Positions 24,932 through 32,506 of a stretch of 37,315 nt of DNA are shown piece after piece. Position numbers and translations under genes: made by a program. Source of the DNA: Colwellia sp. (GTDB taxonomy: Bacteria; Pseudomonadota; Gammaproteobacteria; Enterobacterales; Alteromonadaceae); contig NZ_JABSOV010000034.1 in the NCBI RefSeq assembly GCF_013215345.1, positions 1-37,315 of the forward strand, read 5' to 3'. Under the pieces are notes generated by a model, which saw nothing but the letters and a program-made list of their open reading frames with translations, was not told the origin of the DNA and did not search any database. Each line of letters begins with the position of its first letter. Position 1 is the first letter of the stretch.

Positions 24932-24956
24932 AAAACTCAGCTAAACAGTGAGTTTT
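24932..24956 (-). terminator. Terminator after the ParA/RHH genes
   Basis: Arms AAAACTCA and TGAGTTTT form an 8-bp stem with a 9-base loop. A T run follows on the minus strand (TGAGTTTTTTC). It lies about 63 bases beyond the RHH gene and separates it from rpmB. Confidence 0.75.
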
Positions 24957-25018
24957 CGACTAAATAGTGTCTCTTTCAAGGGTAAAAAGTCAACAAAATT
25001 TAGTTAAAATATGTGAAA

Positions 25019-25453
25019 TTAACCGATTCTTGACTGCAATAACTTCTTTAATTGCTCATTTTGTTCTTTATTACACAATTCATCGATTAAAATACGTAAA
25101 ATATGAGATTTAGCTAAGTCTGATCCTGCAGATAAATCATGAAGCTGCTCAATAGCCTCTTCACTTAAAGTAAAAGTTGCCCGGCGAAATGGCTTTTCAG
25201 CCTTATTTCTAACACCAGCCTTAACCTCTTGCGCCTGCCGATGTTCCATTTCTGTCATTTCAACATAGCGCTTTGCTTCACTAAACGCTTGCTTAAGGTT
25301 TAACTTATGAGCAGTGCCTTCGTTAGTCAATTCACTAACAATTTTAGGGGCGCCTTTTGCATAATCTTCAGCATCGGAGATAAACTCATCGATGGTGAAG
25401 TTTTTCTTTTTCGCCTTGCCGTCCTTGCTTTTCTTTAAATCAGTTAAACTCAT
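25019..25453 (-). CDS. Ribbon-helix-helix protein paired with ParA
   Basis: The start is taken as ATG 25453 (MSLTDLKKSK), which overlaps the end of parA by 14 bases. An upstream in-frame start at 25492 would lie deeper inside parA. The 144-residue protein has a Lys-rich, acidic/basic N-terminal half (to about 85). Its C-terminal segment is patterned as a ribbon-helix-helix fold: strand RRATFTLS, helix EEAIEQLHDLSAG, turn, helix AKSHILRILIDELC. A ParA followed by an overlapping RHH gene resembles type Ib partition cassettes (ParF-ParG), although ParG is much shorter. It probably binds DNA and stimulates the ParA ATPase. The exact role is unknown. Confidence 0.78.
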   Translation of the reverse strand: MSLTDLKKSKDGKAKKKNFTIDEFISDAEDYAKGAPKIVSELTNEGTAHKLNLKQAFSEAKRYVEMTEMEHRQAQEVKAGVRNKAEKPFRRATFTLSEEAIEQLHDLSAGSDLAKSHILRILIDELCNKEQNEQLKKLLQSRIG

Positions 25454-26108
25454 GTGAATTGTCCGGTTCCATTGCCAATAACTCTTCGGCAATAGCCATC
25501 ATCTCTAGGGCAGCTTTACCTGTGGGATCTATTTCAATAACAGAAGATCCCTGCTCTTCACTATCATCATAAACGTTACGATTATAGGTTACGGCATCTA
25601 AAACATTAATGCCATATGAGCTACACACTTCTTTTGCTTCAAGTATTCTTCCCGCTTGGTTTGGTAATGATGGACACTGGGTAATAACAAATGAGGCTAT
25701 CATTTTCGGATTGACCATTTTACAGGTACTGAGCATATCTTCCATATGCGCTACTGTTTTCAAATCTCGCCTTTTAGGCCTTAAAGGAATAATGACGTGA
25801 TCTGCAACAGACATTGCCGCCCTCAAGGCAAGGTTATCTTGGCCACCACAATCGACGATAACGTAGTCATAATGCTGTACTAAGCTCAGCAAATCATTAC
25901 GAATCTTGCCATACAATTGAATACAATTAATTGCCGGTAATGACGGATCGCCATTTCTAGCTTGTATCCAATCTGAAGTTGTTCTTTGCGGATCACAATC
26001 AACCATTAACACTATTGCTTTCTTATTTCCGGCGAAATATACCGCTAAGTTTTGCGCTAAGCAGCTTTTGCCACTGCCTCCTTTTTCGCCACCCACTAAT
26101 ATCATCAT
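25440..26108 (-). CDS. ParA/MinD-family ATPase (orphan, type Ib-like)
   Basis: A 222-residue protein without an N-terminal DNA-binding extension. The deviant Walker A motif is KGGSGKS at residues 9-15, with signature Lys9 and Lys14. The A' motif is VDCDPQRT (36-43) and Walker B is VIVDCGG (83-89). IPLRPKRRDL and a late VTYNRNVYDDSEE region also fit ParA. The size and lack of a helix-turn-helix are like plasmid ParF and not the main chromosomal ParA. Such ATPases form dimers on the nucleoid and position DNA or protein cargo. Its partner is the overlapping RHH gene. A PilZ gene lies 108 bases upstream on the same strand. An AAAGGA ribosome site is about 12 bases from the ATG. Confidence 0.88.
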   Translation of the reverse strand: MMILVGGEKGGSGKSCLAQNLAVYFAGNKKAIVLMVDCDPQRTTSDWIQARNGDPSLPAINCIQLYGKIRNDLLSLVQHYDYVIVDCGGQDNLALRAAMSVADHVIIPLRPKRRDLKTVAHMEDMLSTCKMVNPKMIASFVITQCPSLPNQAGRILEAKEVCSSYGINVLDAVTYNRNVYDDSEEQGSSVIEIDPTGKAALEMMAIAEELLAMEPDNSHEFN

Positions 26109-26216
26109 GCTTAGTACCGTCCTTTACCACAATATAATTAACATCTTACCGTGCTAATTGTAGTTCAATTTCACGATATTGCTTTTACCTCAACAAGCCA
26201 ACTTACTCTTTAATTA

Positions 26217-26528
26217 CTAAGCATTTTTATCTAAGACTAAAGCAATTTCAAACCAGCCATTTTCTTGTTTAATACTGCGCAACACTTTGCCATAAAGCTT
26301 TTGGTGACGGGCATTTGCTGATTTAAATACCACGGTTACGGCGGTATTAACGGGTAAGCTTTCATCACAATCTAATTTCAAGCCACCACGGGCAAAATCT
26401 AAACAAATAATTTTTTTATTATGTTCTTGACCTTTTTCATCGCTCCAAACGATATCCACCAGCTCTTTTTCCATATCTAAACGAAACGATCTACGGCGTT
26501 CCATTTCCTCGCTATTACTATCAGTCAT
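26217..26528 (-). CDS. PilZ-domain protein (probable c-di-GMP receptor)
   Basis: A 103-residue single PilZ domain. The arginine-rich binding motif is ERRRSFRLD near residues 10-18, and the second motif is CLDFARGGLKLD (D/N-x-x-x-G-G type). Both are consistent with c-di-GMP binding. An AAGGA site lies 7 bases before the ATG. It stands between radC and parA, all on the minus strand. Two c-di-GMP enzymes are encoded later in the window, but a direct link is speculative. PilZ proteins usually act on motility, adhesion or pili. Confidence 0.88.
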   Translation of the reverse strand: MTDSNSEEMERRRSFRLDMEKELVDIVWSDEKGQEHNKKIICLDFARGGLKLDCDESLPVNTAVTVVFKSANARHQKLYGKVLRSIKQENGWFEIALVLDKNA

Positions 26529-26625
26529 CGGATGATCCTTCTTTCTTATTGTTTAAGGTAGTCACTAATTAAAAGTAATTGCCTTTCAAGTTTTTAGCAA
26601 ATTATCCACTATATCTCCCTTTTAA

Positions 26626-27348
26626 TTAGGGAATTTCATCATGTTCTGCAAACGAATAACATTGATTGCCCGCAACAATGATATGGTCCAATACCCGCAC
26701 ATCAATTAGCTGCAACGCTTGTATTAATTTATTAGTTATTTGTTTATCGGCAAGGCTTGCTTCGGCGACACCTGAAGGATGGTTGTGCGTTAAAATTACC
26801 GCAGCCGCATGATGTTTTAATGCTTGTTCGACGATAACTCTAGGGTAAACAGCGGCCGCATCCAGTGTGCCAAAGAATAGCCGTTCAAAGGTTAATACTT
26901 GATGCTGATTATCTAAAAATAATACCGCGAATATTTCACGATTTTCAAAACGTAATTCACTTATTAAGTAATCGCGAGTTGCTTGTGAAGAGGTTAAAAC
27001 ACAATCGCTCTGTTTCATTTTCTCGGCTAAATAACGTTTAGACATTTCTAAACAAGCTTGCAGTTGTACATACTTAGCCGTACCAAGTCCGTGTCTTGCA
27101 CAAAAATCCTCCTGACTAGCAGAAAAAATAGCACCCAGACTACCAAAGCTCGTCAGCAACTGCCGTGCAAGATCGACCACATGGCAGCCTTTGACCCCGG
27201 TTCTTAAAAATATCGCCAACAACTCTGCATCACTTAAACTTGCTGAGCCCAAATGAACCAGCTTCTCTCGCGGCCTTTCTAATTCGGGCCAATCTTTTAA
27301 CACACTTGACTTTAGCGGTAATTTTTTAAGCGCTGTTCCTTTTAACAT
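26626..27348 (-). CDS. radC: RadC family protein (JAMM/MPN+ domain)
   Basis: A 240-residue protein. The N-terminal helical part has [26 protein letters not shown], and a helix-hairpin-helix-like region follows ([20 protein letters not shown]). The C-terminal metalloprotease-like JAMM domain has the [16 protein letters not shown] motif. Despite the name, its role in DNA repair is not established. An AGGA site lies 8 bases before the ATG. It diverges from coaBC, the usual gammaproteobacterial arrangement, although a 264-bp element now lies between them. Confidence 0.96.
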   Translation of the reverse strand: MLKGTALKKLPLKSSVLKDWPELERPREKLVHLGSASLSDAELLAIFLRTGVKGCHVVDLARQLLTSFGSLGAIFSASQEDFCARHGLGTAKYVQLQACLEMSKRYLAEKMKQSDCVLTSSQATRDYLISELRFENREIFAVLFLDNQHQVLTFERLFFGTLDAAAVYPRVIVEQALKHHAAAVILTHNHPSGVAEASLADKQITNKLIQALQLIDVRVLDHIIVAGNQCYSFAEHDEIP

Positions 27349-27386
27349 AAGTGCGTCCTTGCTTTACATTTTGGTGTTTTTTATAA

Positions 27387-27650
27387 ATACCCAAGCCACC
27401 TCAAGATGCAGGATTCAGCTGGAATTAGAAACGTTTTTAGGCAAGGCATTAATTGAAGAGAATGGTTATTCCCTTGTCAAAATCAATAACGATGTATAAA
27501 GCGTTTCTAAACCAGCCCTTCGGGGACGTCTGAGTAAATCACGTTCATCGTTACGTAGTTAATTAAGGGAACAACCATTAATAAACTACTCACCTTGAGC
27601 ATGAATCACTCAGGCGTCCTGAAACAAACATCTTGAAGTCGCTAGGGTAT
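27387..27650. mobile_element. 264-bp MITE-like long imperfect palindrome
   Basis: Terminal repeats at 27387-27408 and 27629-27650 match at most of 22 positions (ATACCC.AGC.AC.TCAAGATG). Internal arms also pair: AATGGTTATTCCCTT (27461-27475) with AAGGGAACAACCATT (27565-27579) at 14 of 15 positions, and TAACGATG (about 27487) with CATCGTTA (about 27546). The centre is CCC-TTCG-GGG at about 27516-27525, within a base or two of the midpoint. It has no coding capacity. The structure suggests a non-autonomous transposable element or a large REP-like repeat. It explains most of the 398-base gap between radC and coaBC. Confidence 0.75.
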
Positions 27651-27687
27651 ATGAGTAACTGTCTTTATTTAGCAACAGTTATTTCTA

Positions 27688-27723
27688 AATAATGCCAATA
27701 AATGTTATCTTATCGGCATTATT
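27688..27723. promoter_or_regulatory. Hairpin just upstream of coaBC
   Basis: AATAATGCC (27688-27696) pairs perfectly with GGCATTATT (27715-27723). After one mismatch, ATAA also pairs with TTAT around an 8-base loop. It ends 23 bases before the coaBC ATG. It could be an operator for coaBC or a leader structure. No factor can be named. Confidence 0.4.
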
Positions 27724-27746
27724 GGTTACTTTAAGATTAGCAGCTT

Positions 27747-28964
27747 ATGCAAATTCTTCAGGACAAAAAAATACTACTGGGGATTACTGGTGGCATCGCC
27801 GCCTACAAAACCCCCGAATTGGTACGCCGACTTAAAGATCAGGGCGCAGATGTACGTGTGGTTATGACCGACGGCGCTAAAGCTTTTATTACCCCGTTAA
27901 CACTGCAAGTTGTCTCGGGAAATCATGTTGCAGATAGCTTACTCGATAGTCAGGCTGAACTTGCCATGGGTCATATTGAATTGGCTAAATGGGCTGATTT
28001 GATTGTAATTGCTCCTGCCACCGCTGATATTATTGCTCGCATCACTGCCGGCATGGCCAATGATTTATTATCCACTTTATGTTTAGCGACCAGTGCGCCA
28101 ATCGCCATTGCTCCAGCTATGAATCAACAAATGTGGCATGCCAAAGCAACTCAAGCAAATATCAACACATTAAAGCAATGGGGCCTGCATATTTGGGGGC
28201 CTGGTGCTGGCGAACAGGCTTGTGGCGATGTTGGCTTAGGTCGAATGCTAGAAGTTGATGAATTGGTGAGCTTGAGTAGTGATTTTTTTGCCGACAAATA
28301 TCTACAAAATCAACACTGGGTTATTACTGCCGGACCAACACGTGAAGCGATAGACCCTGTGCGATATATTTCTAACCATAGCTCAGGAAAAATGGGCTAT
28401 GCAATTGCTCATGCCGCATTACGTGCTGGCGCTAAAGTGACTTTGATTTCGGGACCCGTAAATATCTCAGCTCCCATAGGCTGTCAGTTAATTCAAGTCA
28501 CTAGTGCCGAAGAAATGCATCAGCAAGCGCTAACTTACGCGCCACAAGGGACTACTTTTGTTGCTTGTGCTGCCGTTGCTGATTACCGAGTTGCTGATAT
28601 TGCCAAAGAAAAAATTAAGAAAGACAATGAACATATGCAACTTTCTCTCGTCAAAAACCACGATATTGTTGCTGATGTGGCACAGTTAGCTAATAAGCCT
28701 TTTATCGTTGGTTTTGCTGCTGAAACACAAAACCTCGAGCACTATGCCCGTGGTAAGTTAATGCGTAAAAATTTAGACTTAATTGCTGCCAATGATGTGT
28801 CGAAAGCAGGACAAGGTTTTAACAGTGATGATAATGCCTTAACCCTTTTTAGCTCTGTGGATAAGGTAGAAATTCCTTTGGCCAATAAACAGGTCATTGC
28901 CAAACAGCTAGTATCATTAATCAATCAACATTATCTAGCAAAAGTACTAAGCAATAAAACTTAA
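27747..28964 (+). CDS. coaBC: CoaBC (Dfp), phosphopantothenoylcysteine synthetase/decarboxylase
   Basis: A 405-residue bifunctional enzyme. The N-terminal flavoprotein CoaC part (about 1-185) has [21 protein letters not shown], the catalytic-His stretch [29 protein letters not shown] and the substrate-binding flap Cys (GEQACGDVG). The C-terminal CoaB part begins [20 protein letters not shown] and includes KIKKDNE and GFAAET. It makes 4'-phosphopantetheine, the substrate of CoaD encoded earlier in the window. slmA follows, with no dut gene between them. Confidence 0.97.
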   Translation: MQILQDKKILLGITGGIAAYKTPELVRRLKDQGADVRVVMTDGAKAFITPLTLQVVSGNHVADSLLDSQAELAMGHIELAKWADLIVIAPATADIIARITAGMANDLLSTLCLATSAPIAIAPAMNQQMWHAKATQANINTLKQWGLHIWGPGAGEQACGDVGLGRMLEVDELVSLSSDFFADKYLQNQHWVITAGPTREAIDPVRYISNHSSGKMGYAIAHAALRAGAKVTLISGPVNISAPIGCQLIQVTSAEEMHQQALTYAPQGTTFVACAAVADYRVADIAKEKIKKDNEHMQLSLVKNHDIVADVAQLANKPFIVGFAAETQNLEHYARGKLMRKNLDLIAANDVSKAGQGFNSDDNALTLFSSVDKVEIPLANKQVIAKQLVSLINQHYLAKVLSNKT

Positions 28965-28972
28965 TAACTTTA

Positions 28973-28988
28973 AGAGCTAGCTAGCTCT
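28973..28988. repeat. 16-bp perfect palindrome between coaBC and slmA
   Basis: AGAGCTAGCTAGCTCT is its own reverse complement. It lies 9 bases past the coaBC stop. No T run follows, so it is not a typical terminator. It could be an RNA hairpin or a protein site. Confidence 0.35.
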
Positions 28989-29032
28989 GTAAGCTTAACG
29001 GATAGCACAATAACAATAGAGAATGTTTAACT

Positions 29033-29629
29033 ATGGTCGCCACACAAAGTAAAAACCAAAAGCCAAACCGTAAACACCAAATATTAGAATCTTTAGCATT
29101 AATGTTAGAAAATTGTCCGGGACAGCGTATCACTACGGCAAAGTTAGCTGCGGAAGTGGGTTTTTCAGAAGCCGCTTTATACCGTCACTTCCCGTCAAAA
29201 GCACGTATGTTTGAAGGCTTAATTGACTTTATTGAAGAGTCTATCTTTTCTCGCATCAATTTAATTTTAGCGGACCATAAAGAAGCCTTAGTAAGATGCC
29301 ATCATATCCTGCATGTGTTATTAGTTTTTTCTGAACGTAATCCTGGCATGTGTCGAATTTTAGCGGGTGACGCCTTAATGGGTGAAAATGAACGCTTACG
29401 TGGCAGAGTTCATCAATTTTTTGAAAAATTAGAATCACAATTTAAACAAGTTTTGCGTGAACGTAAACTACGTGAAGGCAAAACCTTTACTATTAGTGAA
29501 GCCGCTTTAGCTAGCTTACTTGTTGCTTTCGCTGAAGGTAAAATGAGTCAATTTGTTCGCTCAGGTTATAGTAAAAAACCCAGTAGTGACTTTAGTGAAC
29601 AATGGCAATTTTTAATGGCCGATAAATAA
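29033..29629 (+). CDS. slmA: SlmA, nucleoid occlusion factor
   Basis: A 198-residue TetR-fold protein matching SlmA along its length: [80 protein letters not shown] and [12 protein letters not shown], quoted in pieces. SlmA binds specific chromosomal sites and blocks FtsZ ring assembly over the nucleoid. The coaBC-(dut)-slmA neighbourhood supports the assignment over a generic TetR regulator. Confidence 0.96.
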   Translation: MVATQSKNQKPNRKHQILESLALMLENCPGQRITTAKLAAEVGFSEAALYRHFPSKARMFEGLIDFIEESIFSRINLILADHKEALVRCHHILHVLLVFSERNPGMCRILAGDALMGENERLRGRVHQFFEKLESQFKQVLRERKLREGKTFTISEAALASLLVAFAEGKMSQFVRSGYSKKPSSDFSEQWQFLMADK

Positions 29630-29654
29630 TAGTAATAATACTGTCTCCATCTAA

Positions 29655-29691
29655 GCTGTAAATAGCATTGGCTATGCCTGTTATTTACAGC
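29655..29691. terminator. Hairpin between slmA and pepD
   Basis: GCTGTAAATA (29655-29664) pairs with TATTTACAGC (29682-29691), with an inner GCAT/ATGC pairing. It lies 26 bases past slmA and 31 before pepD. A long U run is missing, so termination is only a guess. Confidence 0.4.
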
Positions 29692-29721
29692 AAATAATAT
29701 TAATATTTCCCGAGGAAACCT

Positions 29722-31200
29722 ATGAGTGCTCTTTCACAATTAAAGCCTGCCAGCTTGTGGCAATTATTTGAAAAAATTTGCAGTATTCCACATCCATCTA
29801 AACATGAGCAAAAAATCTCTTTGTGGATTCAAGACTGGGCCAAAGAACTTGGTTTAGCTATTAAGGAAGATGCTGTCGGCAACTTAATTATTAAAAAGCC
29901 AGCAACCGCAGGCATGGAAGATCGCAAAGGCACTATCTTACAAGCACATATGGATATGGTGCCACAAAAAAACAATGACACTGACCATGATTTTTTAACC
30001 GACCCAATTAAACCCTATATTATCGAATCAGATGACATTGATTCAGGAGAGTGGGTAACGGCTGAAGGGACAACACTAGGTGCTGACAACGGTGTTGGTT
30101 TAGCTTCAGCATTAGCTGTTTTAGCCAGTGACGATATTCCTCATGGCCCATTAGAAGTACTGGTAACCATTGATGAAGAAGCCGGTATGACTGGCGCTTT
30201 TGGCCTAGAAGCAGGTTGGCTTGACGGTGATATTTTAATCAATACCGATTCTGAGCAAGAAGGTGAGGTGTACATGGGTTGTGCTGGTGGCATTGATGGC
30301 AATGCAACTTTCCCACTAACTTTTGAGCATGTGCCAAGCGATTATAAAGCTTTTAACTTATCTATCTCTGGTTTGAAAGGTGGTCATTCAGGTGTTGATA
30401 TTCATACTGGCCGTGCCAATGCTAATAAATTATTAGTGCGCTTTTTATTAGAGGCTAGCAATGAGTTCGATATAGGTTTAACTGAGCTAAATGGTGGTAG
30501 TTTACGCAATGCTATTCCTCGCGAAGCCAATGCCAGTTTTGTTATTGCTAAAGATAAAATTGAGCCATTAAAAATTGCTTTAGCAGACTACTTAGCAACC
30601 ATTAGAGCAAACCTTGGTGCTATCGAAACTGATATCGACATGTTATTAATTTCGCCCGAAGACTTTGACCAGTGTTGGACAAAAGCAACACAAGCCGCCA
30701 TTTTACGCGCGCTCAATGCTTGCCCAAATGGTGTGATGCGCATGAGTGATGATATTGAAGGTATTGTTGAAACCTCACTCAACTTAGGTGTAATCCGTAC
30801 CAGAGGAAAAAAATTCAGTGCCATGACGCTTATACGAAGCCTGCATGACGATGGCCGTTTAGAAACTCAACTGACAGTACAATCTGTTTTTGAACTTGCT
30901 GGTGCTAGCATTATCTTCTCAGGGGCATACCCTGGTTGGAAGCCTAATACCGATTCTGCCATCATGCAGACCGTACGTGATACCTATCAAAGCATATTTA
31001 ATAAAGTCCCTGCGGTAATGGTCATTCATGCGGGCTTAGAGTGTGGTTTATTTAAAAGCGCTTATCCGCATTGGGATATGGTGTCTATTGGACCAACAAT
31101 TAACTTCCCTCACTCACCCGATGAAAAAATTGAAATTGCTAGCGTTGCGCTCTATTGGCAATTATTAGTCGCTGTATTGGCTAATATTCCCAAAAAATAA
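29722..31200 (+). CDS. pepD: PepD, aminoacyl-histidine dipeptidase (M20)
   Basis: A 492-residue M20-family enzyme, the normal length. Metal-binding segments are LQAHMDMVPQK, TTLGADNGVGLA, IDEEAGMTGAFGL (catalytic and bridging Glu), INTDSEQEGEVYMGCAGG, and the last His in INFPHSPDEKIE. GLKGGHSGVDIHTGRANANK is the lid-domain motif. It hydrolyses dipeptides such as Xaa-His in the cytoplasm. A GAGGA ribosome site precedes the ATG. It converges on the diguanylate cyclase gene. Confidence 0.96.
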   Translation: MSALSQLKPASLWQLFEKICSIPHPSKHEQKISLWIQDWAKELGLAIKEDAVGNLIIKKPATAGMEDRKGTILQAHMDMVPQKNNDTDHDFLTDPIKPYIIESDDIDSGEWVTAEGTTLGADNGVGLASALAVLASDDIPHGPLEVLVTIDEEAGMTGAFGLEAGWLDGDILINTDSEQEGEVYMGCAGGIDGNATFPLTFEHVPSDYKAFNLSISGLKGGHSGVDIHTGRANANKLLVRFLLEASNEFDIGLTELNGGSLRNAIPREANASFVIAKDKIEPLKIALADYLATIRANLGAIETDIDMLLISPEDFDQCWTKATQAAILRALNACPNGVMRMSDDIEGIVETSLNLGVIRTRGKKFSAMTLIRSLHDDGRLETQLTVQSVFELAGASIIFSGAYPGWKPNTDSAIMQTVRDTYQSIFNKVPAVMVIHAGLECGLFKSAYPHWDMVSIGPTINFPHSPDEKIEIASVALYWQLLVAVLANIPKK

Positions 31201-31213
31201 CGACTGTATAACC

Positions 31214-31250
31214 CTGATAAATGGCTAGCCTATGGCTATCTGTTTATCAG
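31214..31250. terminator. Hairpin at the convergent pepD/GGDEF ends
   Basis: CTGATAAA (31214-31221) pairs with TTTATCAG (31243-31250), with an inner TAGCC/GGCTA stem. It overlaps the stop codon of the minus-strand gene. There is no clear U run, so function as a shared terminator is tentative. Confidence 0.4.
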
Positions 31251-32305
31251 TTGGATATTACCACCTTATTTCTCCCAGAATTTTTTGCTTGATATAACAA
31301 TTTATCCGCTAATTCATAGGCAGTTTCTACGGCTATATTTTGTTTCGAATTAATCAATAATAGCCCAGCAGATATGGTTATTTTCTTTTCAATATCACAG
31401 TATTGATCCAAACTTTCTACTGCTATCCGAATATCTTCGATTAACTTGACAGCGGCCTGGTCACTTTTCGCTTGATACAAGAGTGCAAACTCTTCACCAC
31501 CTAAACGGAAAACTGCGTCATTACCCCGCTTCATTTGTATTTTTAATAAATTTGCTAGTGCAACAAGGGCCACATCACCAGCAGGATGGCCAAAAGTATC
31601 GTTATAGCCTTTAAAATGATCTATATCGATAATCACTAGTGCTAATAAATCATGGCTTCTGTTGGCACTTCTCATTTGCTGTGGCAGTACTTCATCAAAA
31701 TGGCGACGGTTAAAAAGGCCTGTTAAAGCATCTGTTTTGCTTAACTGCTCTAACTGGCTTTTGGCGGTAATTAATTTTTCAAATGTTCTCGAAATAAGCA
31801 TTTCCGCCAAATAGGCAAAAAAGAGGGTAAAACAAGCAACCATAGTAAAGCGTACAAACTCCATAGTAGTCAATGCGCTAGGAGTAAATGAAAATAATAA
31901 TATAAGTAATATCGTCAAATAAAACAGAGATATTCGTAAACCTGTTCGGTGCCCATAGAGGGACATAACGAGGAAGATATAGAGAAGAGACCAAATGGGG
32001 GTATATTCTTTACCCTGATTAAAATAAACCACCAACAAAATACCCAATGCCATAAAGTGCAAGACAATATGTGAAGCGTATTTTCGTTGCTGACCAGGTA
32101 AAATCATTATTAATGACATAATGATGAATAAGCTAAGGTTCACATAAAAAGTAGCTTGGTTGCTATAAATAAAGTTACCAAGCAGCAAAACGGAGAGGAT
32201 AGTAAAAGATAATAACAAGATAAATTTACTGGTAACTTTTTTCCTATATAAGTTATTCTCAATATCTTTATCTAATTGTAGGTAAGCTTTAAACCATGTT
32301 TTCAT
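31247..32305 (-). CDS. Membrane diguanylate cyclase (GGDEF)
   Basis: A 352-residue protein. Residues 25-170 form about six membrane helices with no recognised sensor name. A short coiled link (KLITAKSQLEQLSKTDALTGLFNRR) leads to a GGDEF domain. The active-site motif is GGEEF at 269-273. An RxxD product-inhibition site (Arg260-Asp263) lies at the correct 5-residue distance. It is predicted to make c-di-GMP from two GTP at the inner membrane, with feedback control. It lies downstream of the CHASE-GGDEF-EAL gene on the same strand, with a 200-base gap that contains a folded segment. Confidence 0.93.
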   Translation of the reverse strand: MKTWFKAYLQLDKDIENNLYRKKVTSKFILLLSFTILSVLLLGNFIYSNQATFYVNLSLFIIMSLIMILPGQQRKYASHIVLHFMALGILLVVYFNQGKEYTPIWSLLYIFLVMSLYGHRTGLRISLFYLTILLILLFSFTPSALTTMEFVRFTMVACFTLFFAYLAEMLISRTFEKLITAKSQLEQLSKTDALTGLFNRRHFDEVLPQQMRSANRSHDLLALVIIDIDHFKGYNDTFGHPAGDVALVALANLLKIQMKRGNDAVFRLGGEEFALLYQAKSDQAAVKLIEDIRIAVESLDQYCDIEKKITISAGLLLINSKQNIAVETAYELADKLLYQAKNSGRNKVVISN

Positions 32306-32331
32306 TACAGAAAATCCAATTTTTCAACATC

Positions 32332-32402
32332 AACCTAGCTGAGCTTATCATAGAAGAAGCTCACCTGTTAAACTTAGCGCTTGGTTTCATAGCTGCTAGG
32401 TT
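32332..32402 (-). promoter_or_regulatory. Candidate structured leader of the diguanylate cyclase gene
   Basis: A 71-base segment has an outer perfect 8-bp stem (AACCTAGC 32332-32339 / GCTAGGTT 32395-32402). It encloses a perfect 7-bp hairpin (TGAGCTT 32340-32346 / AAGCTCA 32357-32363) and a weaker AAACT/GGTTT stem, giving a three-way-junction layout. It ends 26 bases before the start codon at 32305. It does not match the c-di-GMP riboswitch motifs I know. Confidence 0.4.
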
Positions 32403-32506
32403 AGAATAAATCATTGCTGATTGCACAAGCTCAACTGTACATTAGTTCACATTCAATAGCCGTAGCTGAATCTTCGTCAGAGTTTTATTTTTTCAACTGA
32501 ATAAGT

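Noticed and set aside
32332-32402. tRNA-like cloverleaf
   Set aside because: The 71-base length and stems were tempting, but no T-loop, anticodon arm or CCA-type end fits.
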